Source: Phycisphaerae bacterium
Lineage (GTDB): Bacteria > Planctomycetota > Phycisphaerae > Tepidisphaerales > Tepidisphaeraceae
Direction: 5' to 3'
Assembly (NCBI GenBank): GCA_025924315.1
Contig: JAICIO010000030.1
Location: 1-58,240, forward strand
DNA length: 58,240 nt
The notes below the pieces were generated by a model that was given only the letters and a program-made list of their open reading frames with translations, searched no databases and had not been told where the DNA came from. This document shows positions 1 to 7,827 of the stretch, piece after piece. Position numbers and translations under genes: made by a program. The number at the start of each line of letters is the position of its first letter. Positions within the stretch are counted from its first letter, which is position 1.

Positions 1-405
1 GGTGGAAACGACTTCCTCTTCGGGAATGACGGAGACGATTCGCTCAGCGGGAACAACGGCCGCGATATTCTGGTCGGCGGCGACGGGACGGACAAACTCT
101 TCGGTGGATCGGGCGATGATCTGCTCGTCGCCGGCGAATTCAAAGCGACCCCGACGGCGTCGCAGCTTTGTTCGATTCAAAAGGAATGGATTCGGACGGA
201 TAAGAGTTATTCGCTCCGCACCTCCCATCTCCAAAACGGCGGCGGATACAACACCGTGAAGCTCAACGCGAGCACGCTCTATAGTTCTGCGTCACTAAAA
301 GATTCGCTGACCGGGAACGCTGACAACGATCTCTTCTTCGCGGCGGTGCCCGGTGACGTCGTCGTCGACAAAGGTTCGGGTGAAACCGTCGTCGATATCG
401 GTTGA
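1..405 (+). CDS. C-terminal end of an RTX-type calcium-binding repeat protein (partial)
   Basis: The reading frame is open from the first base of the window and stops at TGA 403-405, so only the last 134 residues are present. The first ~45 residues are glycine/aspartate nonapeptides of the GGxGxDxLxG type (GGNDFLFG, GDDSLSG, GRDILVGG, GTDKLFGG, GDDLLVAG), the hemolysin-type Ca2+-binding beta-roll. They are followed by a non-repetitive tail ending in VVDIG. Such proteins are usually secreted or surface-exposed. The start and N-terminal domains lie outside the window, so the full function cannot be judged. A strong hairpin terminator follows 24 bases after the stop. Confidence 0.8.
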   Translation, partial: GGNDFLFGNDGDDSLSGNNGRDILVGGDGTDKLFGGSGDDLLVAGEFKATPTASQLCSIQKEWIRTDKSYSLRTSHLQNGGGYNTVKLNASTLYSSASLKDSLTGNADNDLFFAAVPGDVVVDKGSGETVVDIG

Positions 406-428
406 GGAACGAAGTCGGACTTTTTATT

Positions 429-461
429 GGCGCGGCCTGCTTAAGCACGCCGCGCCTTTTT
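429..461 (+). terminator. Rho-independent terminator after the RTX gene
   Basis: GGCGCGGC (429-436) pairs perfectly with GCCGCGCC (449-456) across a 12-base loop that is itself partly palindromic (TGCTTAAGCA), followed by TTTTT. It ends three bases before the first possible start of the next gene, so the two genes are probably separate transcription units. Confidence 0.75.
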
Positions 462-463
462 GT

Positions 464-2071
464 ATGATGCTCCGCATGATTCGAAACATGCTTCTGGGCA
501 TTTCCATTCTCGTGACCGGCGCGGCAGTCGCGCAAGACGCGAAACAGCCGGCGCCTTCCACCGCTCCAAACTACAGCAATCGCATCCTCACGCCGCCCGC
601 GCCGAAGACGCCTCGCATCAATGGTGCGAGCGTTTACGGCGAGCGAACCGGCCGACCGTTCCTTTACACCATTCCGGCGACGGGCGAGCGGCCGATGACG
701 TTTTCGGTCGATGGTTTGCCCGACGGCCTTTCGCTCGATGAAAAGACCGGCCGAATCACCGGCATGGTGAAAGACGCTGGCGAGCATGTCGTTACGCTGC
801 ATGCGAAGAACTCGCTGGGTGACAACGAGAAGAAGCTGCGCATCGTCATTGGTGACAAGATCGCGCTTACTCCCGCGCTCGGTTGGAACAGCTGGAACTG
901 CTGGGCCGGCGCGGTCGATCAGGAAAAGGTGGTGCATTCCGCCAAAGCATTTGTGAACGCGGGCCTCATCAACCACGGCTGGACCTACATCAACATCGAC
1001 GACACGTGGCAAGGCAAGCGCGATCCGCAGACCAAAGGCCTGCTCGGCAATGAAAAGTTCCCGGACATGAAAGGCCTGACCGACCAGATCCACGCGATGG
1101 GCCTGAAGGCGGGGATTTATTCCACGCCGTGGATGACGAGCTATGCCGGGTATCCCGGCTCAAGCGCCGACAACGAAGATGGCAGCTGGACCAAACCCGA
1201 AACGAGGAAAGACGGCCATCACTTCGGTAAATATCCGTTCATTGAGAACGACGCGAAACAATGGGCCGCGGATGGTTTCGACTATCTGAAATACGACTGG
1301 TGGCCGAACGACGAGCCCGCCGTCCGCGCGATGCACGATGCGCTGCTCAATAGCGGCCGCGATATTGTCTACAGCCTCTCGAACAATCTGCCGTTCGATC
1401 ACGCGAAGATGGCGACGGAGCTCGCCAACTCATGGCGCACGACGGGGGACATTCGCGATACGTGGCAGAGCATCACGAGCATTGGCTTCACGCAAAATCG
1501 CTGGGCGCCGTTCGCCGCGCCGGGCCACTGGAACGATCCGGACATGCTGGTCGTCGGCTGGGTCGGTTGGGGACCGAACCTGCATTCGACGAAGCTGACC
1601 GCCGACGAGCAATACACGCACATCAGCCTCTGGTCGTTGCTGAGCGCGCCGATGCTCATCGGCTGCGATCTCGATCGCCTCGATCCCTTCACGCTGAATC
1701 TTTTGACAAACGATGAAGTCCTCGCGATCGACCAGGATGCGCTCGGCAAGGAAGCGACGCTCGTCAGCAAGCAAGGCGGCGATGTCACCGTTTCACCGTC
1801 GAATCCGAAATCGAAAAACAAAGCCGCGACGTACGCCCGCGGGCAAGTGTGGCTGAAGGACCTCGAGGACGGCAATCACGCCGCCGGCCTGTTCAACCTC
1901 GGCGATGAGCCGATGAAGGTGAAAGCGGATTTCTCCGAGCTGAAGCTCGATGGCAAGCAAACGGTGCGTGATGTGTGGAGACAAAAGGACCTCGGATCCT
2001 TCGATGGATCATTCGAAACCGAAGTCCCGCCGCACGGTGTGGTGCTGGTGAAGCTGACCAAGTCGAGCTGA
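464..2071 (+). CDS. Secreted GH27 alpha-galactosidase-like protein with N-terminal Ig-like domain (copy 1)
   Basis: Predicted retaining glycosidase of family GH27, acting on alpha-galactosides outside the cytoplasm. The start is taken at ATG 464 (464, 467 and 476 are all possible); it gives a signal peptide MLLGISILVTGAAVAQ. Residues ~45-125 form a putative Ig domain (LPDGLSLDEKTGRITG). The TIM barrel opens with the family signature LGWNSWNCW. The likely nucleophile lies in YLKYDWW (about residue 278) and the likely acid/base in WRTTGDIRD (about 329). The C-terminal ~90 residues are the usual beta-sandwich. A close paralogue follows directly, separated only by an 82-bp repeat. Substrate specificity is inferred from the family. 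Confidence 0.9.
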   Translation: MMLRMIRNMLLGISILVTGAAVAQDAKQPAPSTAPNYSNRILTPPAPKTPRINGASVYGERTGRPFLYTIPATGERPMTFSVDGLPDGLSLDEKTGRITGMVKDAGEHVVTLHAKNSLGDNEKKLRIVIGDKIALTPALGWNSWNCWAGAVDQEKVVHSAKAFVNAGLINHGWTYINIDDTWQGKRDPQTKGLLGNEKFPDMKGLTDQIHAMGLKAGIYSTPWMTSYAGYPGSSADNEDGSWTKPETRKDGHHFGKYPFIENDAKQWAADGFDYLKYDWWPNDEPAVRAMHDALLNSGRDIVYSLSNNLPFDHAKMATELANSWRTTGDIRDTWQSITSIGFTQNRWAPFAAPGHWNDPDMLVVGWVGWGPNLHSTKLTADEQYTHISLWSLLSAPMLIGCDLDRLDPFTLNLLTNDEVLAIDQDALGKEATLVSKQGGDVTVSPSNPKSKNKAATYARGQVWLKDLEDGNHAAGLFNLGDEPMKVKADFSELKLDGKQTVRDVWRQKDLGSFDGSFETEVPPHGVVLVKLTKSS

Positions 2072-2088
2072 TCGCATCGGTTCGCATT

Positions 2089-2170
2089 TGTCATCCTGAG
2101 CGAAGCGAAGGATCTCGGGGTCGGCAAGTGACTCCGAACTCGGGATCCTTCGCTTTCGCTCAGGATGACA
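2089..2170. repeat. Palindromic dispersed repeat (CATCCTGAGCGAAGCGAAGGATC type), copy 1
   Basis: The ends TGTCATCCTGAGCG and CGCTCAGGATGACA are inverted, each followed by GAAGGATC or its complement, making one long hairpin between the two GH27 genes. A second copy is at 37025..37110. The right end supplies an AGGAT stretch nine bases ahead of the ATG of the second GH27 gene and may serve as its ribosome binding site. Confidence 0.85.
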
Positions 2171-2174
2171 ACTC

Positions 2175-3815
2175 ATGGGGACGTCGCGCAGCATCGGGAT
2201 GTGGGCGAGCGTTGTTCTCGCATTTGCCATTCCCATTTCGGTTCATGCCCAGCCCACTCCGCCCGTGCGGTCAACCGGCCCTTCGACCGCACCGGATTTG
2301 AGCGGAAGAATCCTCACCCCGCCCCCGCCGAAGACCCCGCGCATCAACGGGCCGAGCGTCTTTGGTGCTCGACCGGGACATCCGTTTCTCTACACCATCG
2401 CTGCGACAGGCAAGCGCCCGATGACTTTTGGCGCGCTGGGATTACCGAATGGCTTGTCGCTCGACGAAAGGACCGGACGCATAACGGGAAGAATCGAGTC
2501 GCCGGGCGAATTCACTGTCACGCTCGTCGCGAAGAACGATCTCGGATCGAACGAGAAAAAATTCCACATCATCATCGGCGATAAGATCGGCCTCACGCCG
2601 GCGATGGGCTGGAACAGCTGGAATTGCTGGGCCGAAGCCGTCGATCAGGACAAATGCCTCCGCGCGGCAAAGGCGATGGTCCGCTTCGGCCTGATCGATC
2701 ACGGCTGGACCTATGTGAACATCGACGACACGTGGCAACGCGATCGCGACACGCCCACGCACGCGCTGCGCAGCAACGAAAAATTTCCCGACATCAAAAC
2801 GTACGCCGACCAAGTTCATGCGATGGGCCTCAAGCCCGGCATCTACTCGAGCCCGTGGAAAACAACCTACGAAGGCATGTGCGGCGGAAGCTCGGATGAC
2901 CCGAATGGTGCCTGGACCAAGCCCGACACGAGTTACAAAGGGCACACCGATCAGCCCGGCCCTTGGAGCATCGGAAAATATTCGTTCGCGGATGCCGATG
3001 CGAAACAGTGGGCGGCGTGGGGCTTCGATTATCTCAAATACGATTGGCGGCCGAATCGCGAGCCGGAAACGCGGGAGATGTCCGAAGCGCTGAAGAATTC
3101 CGGCCGCGACATCGTCTTCAGCCTGTCAAATAGCGCGCCGTTCGAAAGCGCCGAGATGCTCGCGAAATACGCCAACTCCTGGCGCACCACCGGCGACATT
3201 CGCGACACGTGGTGGAGCATCGCGACGATCGGCTTTGCCCAGGACCGCTGGGCCCCGTTCGCCGCGCTGGGCCATTACAACGATCCGGACATGCTCGTCG
3301 TCGGCTACCTAGGGTGGAGCAACAAAATCCACTACACGAATCTCACCGCCGATGAACAATACACCCACATCAGCCTCTGGTGTTTGCTCAGCGCACCGCT
3401 GCTGCTGGGTTGCGACCTGGATCGCCTCGATCCGTTCACGCTGAACCTGCTCACCAACGACGAAGTCCTCGCGATTGACCAGGACTCCCTCGGCAGACAA
3501 GCGCGTCTCGTCAGCACACAAGGCGGCGAGGTCACGCTTCATCACCCGACAAGCAAGACGTCAAAACCGCGCGAGCTTCCGCGTGGGCAGGTGTGGTTGA
3601 AAGATCTCGAAGACGGCTCGCACGCGGTCGGCTTGTTCAACCTCGGTGATGAAGCAATGAAGATCAAAACGGATTTTTCGGAGCTGAAACTCGAAGGGAA
3701 ACAGTCCGCACGCGATCTCTGGAGACAGAAAGATCTCGGCACGTTTGAAAATGACTTCGAATCCGAAGTGCCTCCGCACGGTGTAATGCTCGTGAAGCTA
3801 TCGAGCGAAAAGTGA
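2175..3815 (+). CDS. Secreted GH27 alpha-galactosidase-like protein with Ig-like domain (copy 2)
   Basis: Tandem paralogue of the preceding gene with the same architecture: signal peptide (ASVVLAFAIPISVHA), a proline-rich linker, an Ig-like domain (LPNGLSLDERTGRITG), a GH27 barrel beginning at MGWNSWNCW, the catalytic-region motifs YLKYDWRP and WRTTGDIRDTW, and a C-terminal beta-sandwich (GQVWLKDLEDG). It differs by a longer loop after the SSPW segment and by R for W after the KYDW motif. A second possible start is ATG 2199. The pair suggests duplication with possible division of substrate range. No transporter or regulator for galactosides is adjacent. Confidence 0.9.
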   Translation: MGTSRSIGMWASVVLAFAIPISVHAQPTPPVRSTGPSTAPDLSGRILTPPPPKTPRINGPSVFGARPGHPFLYTIAATGKRPMTFGALGLPNGLSLDERTGRITGRIESPGEFTVTLVAKNDLGSNEKKFHIIIGDKIGLTPAMGWNSWNCWAEAVDQDKCLRAAKAMVRFGLIDHGWTYVNIDDTWQRDRDTPTHALRSNEKFPDIKTYADQVHAMGLKPGIYSSPWKTTYEGMCGGSSDDPNGAWTKPDTSYKGHTDQPGPWSIGKYSFADADAKQWAAWGFDYLKYDWRPNREPETREMSEALKNSGRDIVFSLSNSAPFESAEMLAKYANSWRTTGDIRDTWWSIATIGFAQDRWAPFAALGHYNDPDMLVVGYLGWSNKIHYTNLTADEQYTHISLWCLLSAPLLLGCDLDRLDPFTLNLLTNDEVLAIDQDSLGRQARLVSTQGGEVTLHHPTSKTSKPRELPRGQVWLKDLEDGSHAVGLFNLGDEAMKIKTDFSELKLEGKQSARDLWRQKDLGTFENDFESEVPPHGVMLVKLSSEK

Positions 3816-3827
3816 CGAGCAGGTGGC

Positions 3828-3849
3828 GAGTCCCGCTTTAGCGGGACTC
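3828..3849. repeat. REP-like palindrome at the 3' end of RAYT 1
   Basis: GAGTCCCGCTT-TAGCGGGACTC is a near-perfect palindrome overlapping the stop codon of the transposase gene. Its core CCGCTTTAGCGG matches the palindrome on the other side of the gene (4463..4480) and the core of the eight-copy dispersed REP family. Confidence 0.75.
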
Positions 3850-4434
3850 GTTCCGATCCTCATACCGCTTGTAAGGAACATCCTCAAGAAACGCGCCCAA
3901 CTCTATCGCCCGTTTCAGGCCTACATCCAGTTCGATCTGCTTGTGCGTGTGCGAGTACGTCCAATACGATTGCGTGATTCCATGTCTGCGCGATTGCGTT
4001 AAGGTGTAACGATAGGCACGCCTGCATTGCAACTCGTCGCGGATGCACCCGTCGAAGTACTCTTTGCCCTTCGAGTCGCGCCAGAAATCTTCCCTACGCT
4101 CCGGAAGTAAATCGTTCACGAGTTTCGCGACCGAGCCATGAACTCGTTGCATAAAGAACTTCAGGTTCACACCCTTCTTGAGATATCCAAGCGTGTGATA
4201 ATGATTGTCGAGGAGCGTCGTGATCCAAGGGACGTAGCCGAAAAACGCTGCATAGTGATCAAAACGATCCCAGAAGATCGCCTTCGCCTCCTCCGATCCG
4301 AAGGCGGGGAATCGATCTCGACATCGGGCGGTGATGAAATAAACCTGGTTGTCAACGTACCAATGTTCGAACCGGTGCTGATCTCCGAATTTCTCACGAA
4401 TGTTCCGAGAAGACTTTCGGATCCGTCGGTTCAT
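3838..4434 (-). CDS. REP-associated tyrosine transposase (RAYT 1, HUH/Y1 family)
   Basis: 198 residues, the usual size of IS200-like Y1 transposases of the RAYT type. Visible features are the N-terminal strand VYFITARCRDRFPAF, the HUH-type metal motif in LDNHYHTLGYL, and a C-terminal helix with the candidate catalytic tyrosines in RRAYRYTLTQSRRHG. RAYTs nick single-stranded REP hairpins and are thought to spread REP sequences. The gene is bracketed by palindromes sharing CCCGCTTwAGCGGG, the arrangement expected of a RAYT locus. Their core resembles the REP family scattered over this window, so this enzyme is the natural candidate for mobilising it (inference). Confidence 0.85.
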   Translation of the reverse strand: MNRRIRKSSRNIREKFGDQHRFEHWYVDNQVYFITARCRDRFPAFGSEEAKAIFWDRFDHYAAFFGYVPWITTLLDNHYHTLGYLKKGVNLKFFMQRVHGSVAKLVNDLLPERREDFWRDSKGKEYFDGCIRDELQCRRAYRYTLTQSRRHGITQSYWTYSHTHKQIELDVGLKRAIELGAFLEDVPYKRYEDRNESR

Positions 4435-4462
4435 CCCAACAATCTTACCACCCGACGCTGCC

Positions 4463-4480
4463 CGCTTAAGCGGGCACCGC
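4463..4480. repeat. REP-like palindrome at the 5' end of RAYT 1
   Basis: TGCCCGCTTAAGCGGGCA is a perfect 18-base palindrome about 30 bases upstream of the transposase start. It has the same CCCGCTTwAGCGGG core as the 3' flank. Confidence 0.75.
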
Positions 4481-4500
4481 CAATGCGCGACAGAAGCGGT

Positions 4501-5370
4501 TCAATGTAGCGACCGCCCTTCCATGAGATCCTTCGGCACTCCATTTGGAAAGTTCTTTTGCAGGTAATCCTTGATCGCCGCAATGCGTGCGTCGGGATCG
4601 GGGTGCGTCTGCAAGATGCTCGGTCCTCTTCCGCCTCCGGCAACGTTTTTCAGGATTTCCATCACGCCTAGCATCGCCTCGGGCGTATAGCCCGCCTGCT
4701 GCATGTACTTCAGCCCGAGCGAATCGGCCTGAAGTTCGTCGCCTCGCGAATAGTGCAATTGCAGCATCTGATTCGCCATCATCGCGGCGATCGCGGCGGT
4801 CTGGCCTCTTCGCTGATCGTCGCTTGCGCCAACCGCGACCGCGGTCACGAGCGATTGACCGAGTTTCCCCTGCGCCATCTGCACCGCCGCGTGACGCGCG
4901 ATCACGTGGCCAATCTCGTGCCCCAATACGCCCGCGAGCTGCGCTTCATTCTGCAGCTGCACGAGCAGTGCGTGTGTGATGAACACCTGTCCGCCCGGAA
5001 GTGAAAACGCGTTCACCGTTTTCGGATCCGCGAGCACATGAAAATGAAAGTTGTCGGCGTAAGGGCTTTTCCCCGCGTCGCTCGTCGCAACGAGCTTCTC
5101 ACCCATCGACTGCACGAGCTTCTGCTCCGGATCGTCATCCGGCAGCACGCCGCCCATTTCCTGCGCCATCTCCGGCGCCGCTTGCAACCCGAGTGCCTTC
5201 TCCTGATCCACATTCATTCCCACGTGCTGCTTCTCGCCGGTGACCGGATTCGTCTCCGTGTGCGTCATGTACGTGATCACGCCGATAATGGCGATCACGA
5301 TGCCGGCGATGATCCGGAGGTTGAATCGCCGTCCACCACCTCCGCCGCCGTCGCCGTATCCGTAGGTCAT
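4501..5370 (-). CDS. Membrane-anchored M48-family zinc metallopeptidase
   Basis: Predicted zinc protease of the periplasmic M48 (BepA/LoiP-like) type. The zinc motif is HEIGHVIARHA, with the third ligand expected in GDELQADSLG. A glycine-rich N-terminus (YGDGGGGGGRR) precedes one membrane segment (IIAGIVIAIIGVITYM), so the catalytic domain should lie outside the cytoplasm. The start is set at ATG 5370 because AAAGGA stands five bases upstream; a longer frame to 5415 has no such support. The family acts in outer-membrane protein quality control; that role here is inferred. It is divergent from the phosphoribosyltransferase. Confidence 0.88.
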   Translation of the reverse strand: MTYGYGDGGGGGGRRFNLRIIAGIVIAIIGVITYMTHTETNPVTGEKQHVGMNVDQEKALGLQAAPEMAQEMGGVLPDDDPEQKLVQSMGEKLVATSDAGKSPYADNFHFHVLADPKTVNAFSLPGGQVFITHALLVQLQNEAQLAGVLGHEIGHVIARHAAVQMAQGKLGQSLVTAVAVGASDDQRRGQTAAIAAMMANQMLQLHYSRGDELQADSLGLKYMQQAGYTPEAMLGVMEILKNVAGGGRGPSILQTHPDPDARIAAIKDYLQKNFPNGVPKDLMEGRSLH

Positions 5371-5507
5371 GAGAATCCTTTCGCTGGGACGCCCTTTTAA
5401 CACGTCATTGCACATTCAACAGCGCATGCAAATCAAGCGATTTTTGGGGTATTCATCGCTCGCTGCGCGCCTTACGGTGGATTCTGAAGCGAAAACAGGA
5501 GTGCATC

Positions 5508-6200
5508 ATGGATCGCTTCGAAGATCGTCGTCACGCCGGACAGTATCTCGCCCGCGAGCTTGCTCAATACGCCGACCGAAACGATGTGCTGGTGCTTGCC
5601 CTTCCGCGCGGCGGAGTGCCGGTCGCGTATGAAGTCGCCCGCGCGCTGCATGCGCCGCTCGAGGTGTTCATCGTGCGCAAACTCGGCCTTCCGGGGCATG
5701 AAGAACTGGCGATGGGCGCGATCGCCAGCGGCGGCGTGCGTGTGCTGAATGGCGATGTCGTCGAAGAACTGCGCGTTCCACCGAAGATCATCGAACAGGT
5801 CGCGCAGCGCGAAGCGATCGAGCTGAAGCGCCGCGAGAAACTTTACCGCGGCGATCGCGCACCGCTCACGGTCGCAGACAAGATCGTCATCCTGATCGAC
5901 GACGGCTTGGCGACCGGTTCGACGATGCGCGCGGCCGCGGAGGCGCTGCGCAAGCAGCATCCCGCGAAGATCGTTGTCGCGGTTCCGGTGGCGGCCGCGT
6001 CAACATGCGAACAGTTCGAATCGCTCGTCGATGAGGTCATCTGCGCCGTCACGCCCGAGCCGTTCCACGCGGTCGGGCTCTGGTACGAACACTTCGATCA
6101 AACTTCGGATGAGGAGGTTCGCGAATTACTGACGCGTGCGGGGAATGTGCACGGGGAGAATTCGGAGGTGCATCATGTTCAGCACAACCGATCCCGATGA
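5508..6200 (+). CDS. Phosphoribosyltransferase-family protein
   Basis: 230 residues with a type I phosphoribosyltransferase fold. The PRPP-binding loop is [13 protein letters not shown] (about residues 125-137), and the N-terminal [16 protein letters not shown] segment is typical of the stand-alone family seen beside hydrolases or erythromycin esterases in many bacteria. AGGAG lies six bases ahead of the ATG. Substrate base is unknown; the family is not clearly one of the nucleotide-salvage enzymes. The last ~15 residues ([16 protein letters not shown]) look unconserved. A REP element follows 50 bases downstream. Confidence 0.85.
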   Translation: MDRFEDRRHAGQYLARELAQYADRNDVLVLALPRGGVPVAYEVARALHAPLEVFIVRKLGLPGHEELAMGAIASGGVRVLNGDVVEELRVPPKIIEQVAQREAIELKRREKLYRGDRAPLTVADKIVILIDDGLATGSTMRAAAEALRKQHPAKIVVAVPVAAASTCEQFESLVDEVICAVTPEPFHAVGLWYEHFDQTSDEEVRELLTRAGNVHGENSEVHHVQHNRSR

Positions 6201-6253
6201 GTGTTCGCGCAGTATTTGCATCACGCCCGCGTGTGAGGTTCCCGACACTTCCC

Positions 6254-6330
6254 GTAGGGTCCGCTTCAGCGGACCGGTTATTCAATGTGGTCCACAGAAA
6301 AAGTAATCGGCCCGTTGAAGCGCGCCCTGC
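6254..6330. repeat. GTAG-type paired REP element, copy 1 (degenerate right arm)
   Basis: The left arm GTAGGGTCCGCTTCAGCGG runs on into ACCGGTTATT. The right arm is worn (TAATCGGCCCGTTGAAGCG, then CGCCCTGC instead of GGACCCTAC). It lies between the phosphoribosyltransferase and glycosyltransferase genes. Eight copies of this element are in the window. Confidence 0.85.
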
Positions 6331-6424
6331 AACAACGCATTATGAGACGTCTGGCGCGCCTGTTTCATCCTCTCGCGAACACCCGATGATTCGCTATGAT
6401 CGGTGACCTTCCTCAGGCCGCGTG

Positions 6425-7693
6425 ATGGATGTCCTTCTCGTAACCGTCGGTTCGCATGGCGATGTTCACCCGTTCATCGGGCTGGGCATGGCGCTGCGCG
6501 CTCGCGGGCACAAGGTGAAGATCGCGGTCAATGCGCACTTCGAGACGCTCGCGAAGCAGGCGGGGCTGGAATACGTCGAGATGGGAAGCGACGAGAGCTA
6601 TCGCGAAATCGCGCAGGATCCGGATCTCTTCAAGGGCATGAAGGCCGCGAATGCGTTGTGCCGGCATCTGGGAAAAAACCTTCGCCGGATGTACGACGCG
6701 ATCACGCCGCACATCACGCCGGGGCAGACCGTGGTGGTGGCTTCGAGCCTCGCGCTCGCGGCGCGCATCGCGCGCGACAAGATGGATTTTCCGCTCGCGA
6801 CGATTCATCTCTCGCCGGCGGTTTTTCGCAGCATCGAAGACCCGGGGGTGATGGCCGGCGGGCCTCCGCGCATGGCGCCGAAGTTCATCCATCGACTGGT
6901 GCGATGGATCGGCGACCGTTTCGTCGTCGATCCTGCCGTGGGGCCGGACCTGAATGGCCTTCGCAAGGACCTCGGTCTTCCGCCGGTGAAGAACATCATT
7001 CGCGATTACTGGCATTCGCCGGATCTCGTGATCGGGATGTTCCCGGACTGGTACGCACACGCGCAAACCGACTGGCCGCCGCAGACAAAGCTGACGGGCT
7101 TTCCACTGTTCGATGAAAGCGGCCTCAACGACCTGCCACGCGAAGTGGCGAAGTTCCTCGGCGAAGGCGAGCCGCCGGTCGTTTTCACGCCCGGGTCGGC
7201 GATGTGGCGAGGCGAGCAATTCTTCCGCACTTGGATCGAAGCCTGCCGCCGCATCCACCGCCGCGGAATCCTGCTCACCCGCCACGCGGAGCAGATTCCG
7301 AAAAACCTCCCGGCGGGCATCATCCATGTGCCGTACGCGCCGTTCAGCCAGCTCCTCCCGCATGTAGCGGCGCTGGTTCATCACGGCGGAATCGGAACGA
7401 GCGCGCAGGCCATGAAAGCCGGTGTGCGCCAGCTGGTGATCCCGATGGCGCACGATCAATTCGACAACGCCGCGAGACTGAAGCGCCTGGGCGTCGCGCG
7501 CGTCATCCCGCATAAGAACTACACCGCGAGAAAAGCCGCCCGCGAATTGCGCAAGCTCATCAGCCGCGAATACGGCATCCGCTGCCATTGGGTGCGTGAG
7601 TGGTTCCGCAACGAGCGCCCGCTCGACGACACGTGCAAGGTTATCGAAGATCTCGCCCCCCAAAACGCCGACGACGCCGCGAACGCGGCGTAG
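6425..7693 (+). CDS. UGT-like glycosyltransferase (GT1 family)
   Basis: 422 residues with a GT-B fold. The N-terminus DVLLVTVGSHGDVHPFIGLGMALRARGH is the acceptor-binding start seen in macrolide and sterol glucosyltransferases. The C-terminal half contains the nucleotide-sugar site (VVFTPGSAMWRG, VPYAPFSQLLPHVAALVHHGGIGTSAQAMKAG) with the conserved HHGGxGT. It likely transfers a sugar from a UDP- or TDP-sugar to a lipid or secondary metabolite in the cytoplasm. ATG 6425 is preferred over GTG 6422. No biosynthetic partners are adjacent, so the acceptor cannot be predicted. Confidence 0.9.
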   Translation: MDVLLVTVGSHGDVHPFIGLGMALRARGHKVKIAVNAHFETLAKQAGLEYVEMGSDESYREIAQDPDLFKGMKAANALCRHLGKNLRRMYDAITPHITPGQTVVVASSLALAARIARDKMDFPLATIHLSPAVFRSIEDPGVMAGGPPRMAPKFIHRLVRWIGDRFVVDPAVGPDLNGLRKDLGLPPVKNIIRDYWHSPDLVIGMFPDWYAHAQTDWPPQTKLTGFPLFDESGLNDLPREVAKFLGEGEPPVVFTPGSAMWRGEQFFRTWIEACRRIHRRGILLTRHAEQIPKNLPAGIIHVPYAPFSQLLPHVAALVHHGGIGTSAQAMKAGVRQLVIPMAHDQFDNAARLKRLGVARVIPHKNYTARKAARELRKLISREYGIRCHWVREWFRNERPLDDTCKVIEDLAPQNADDAANAA

Positions 7694-7717
7694 TGCGATG
7701 TCGCCTCTCGCATTCTC

Positions 7718-7794
7718 GTAGGGTCCGCTTCAGCGGACCGGTTATTCATTCGATTCGGAACGGCAAATAACCGGTCCGCTGAAGCGGACCCTAC
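7718..7794. repeat. GTAG-type paired REP element, copy 2
   Basis: A complete copy. GTAGGGTCCGCTTCAGCGG continues into ACCGGTTATT; after a ~20-base spacer, AATAACCGGTCCGCTGAAGC continues into GGACCCTAC. Each arm is a palindrome and the two arms are inverted to each other. It lies between the glycosyltransferase and the heparinase-like gene. Confidence 0.9.
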
Positions 7795-7827
7795 AACATT
7801 CATCTCTGCTCACGGTACTCTGGCGTG

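Noticed and set aside
353-463. Extension of the first GH27 gene upstream to position 353
   Set aside because: It would overlap the RTX gene end and read through the terminator hairpin; the signal peptide begins at 464 or 476.
2089-2170. Ordinary terminator between the GH27 genes
   Set aside because: It is a long dispersed inverted repeat with a second copy at 37025 and no T-run; it may still reduce read-through.
6413-7663. 416-residue minus-strand open frame opposite the glycosyltransferase
   Set aside because: Arg/Ala/His-rich shadow of a high-GC gene; the plus strand has clear GT1 motifs.
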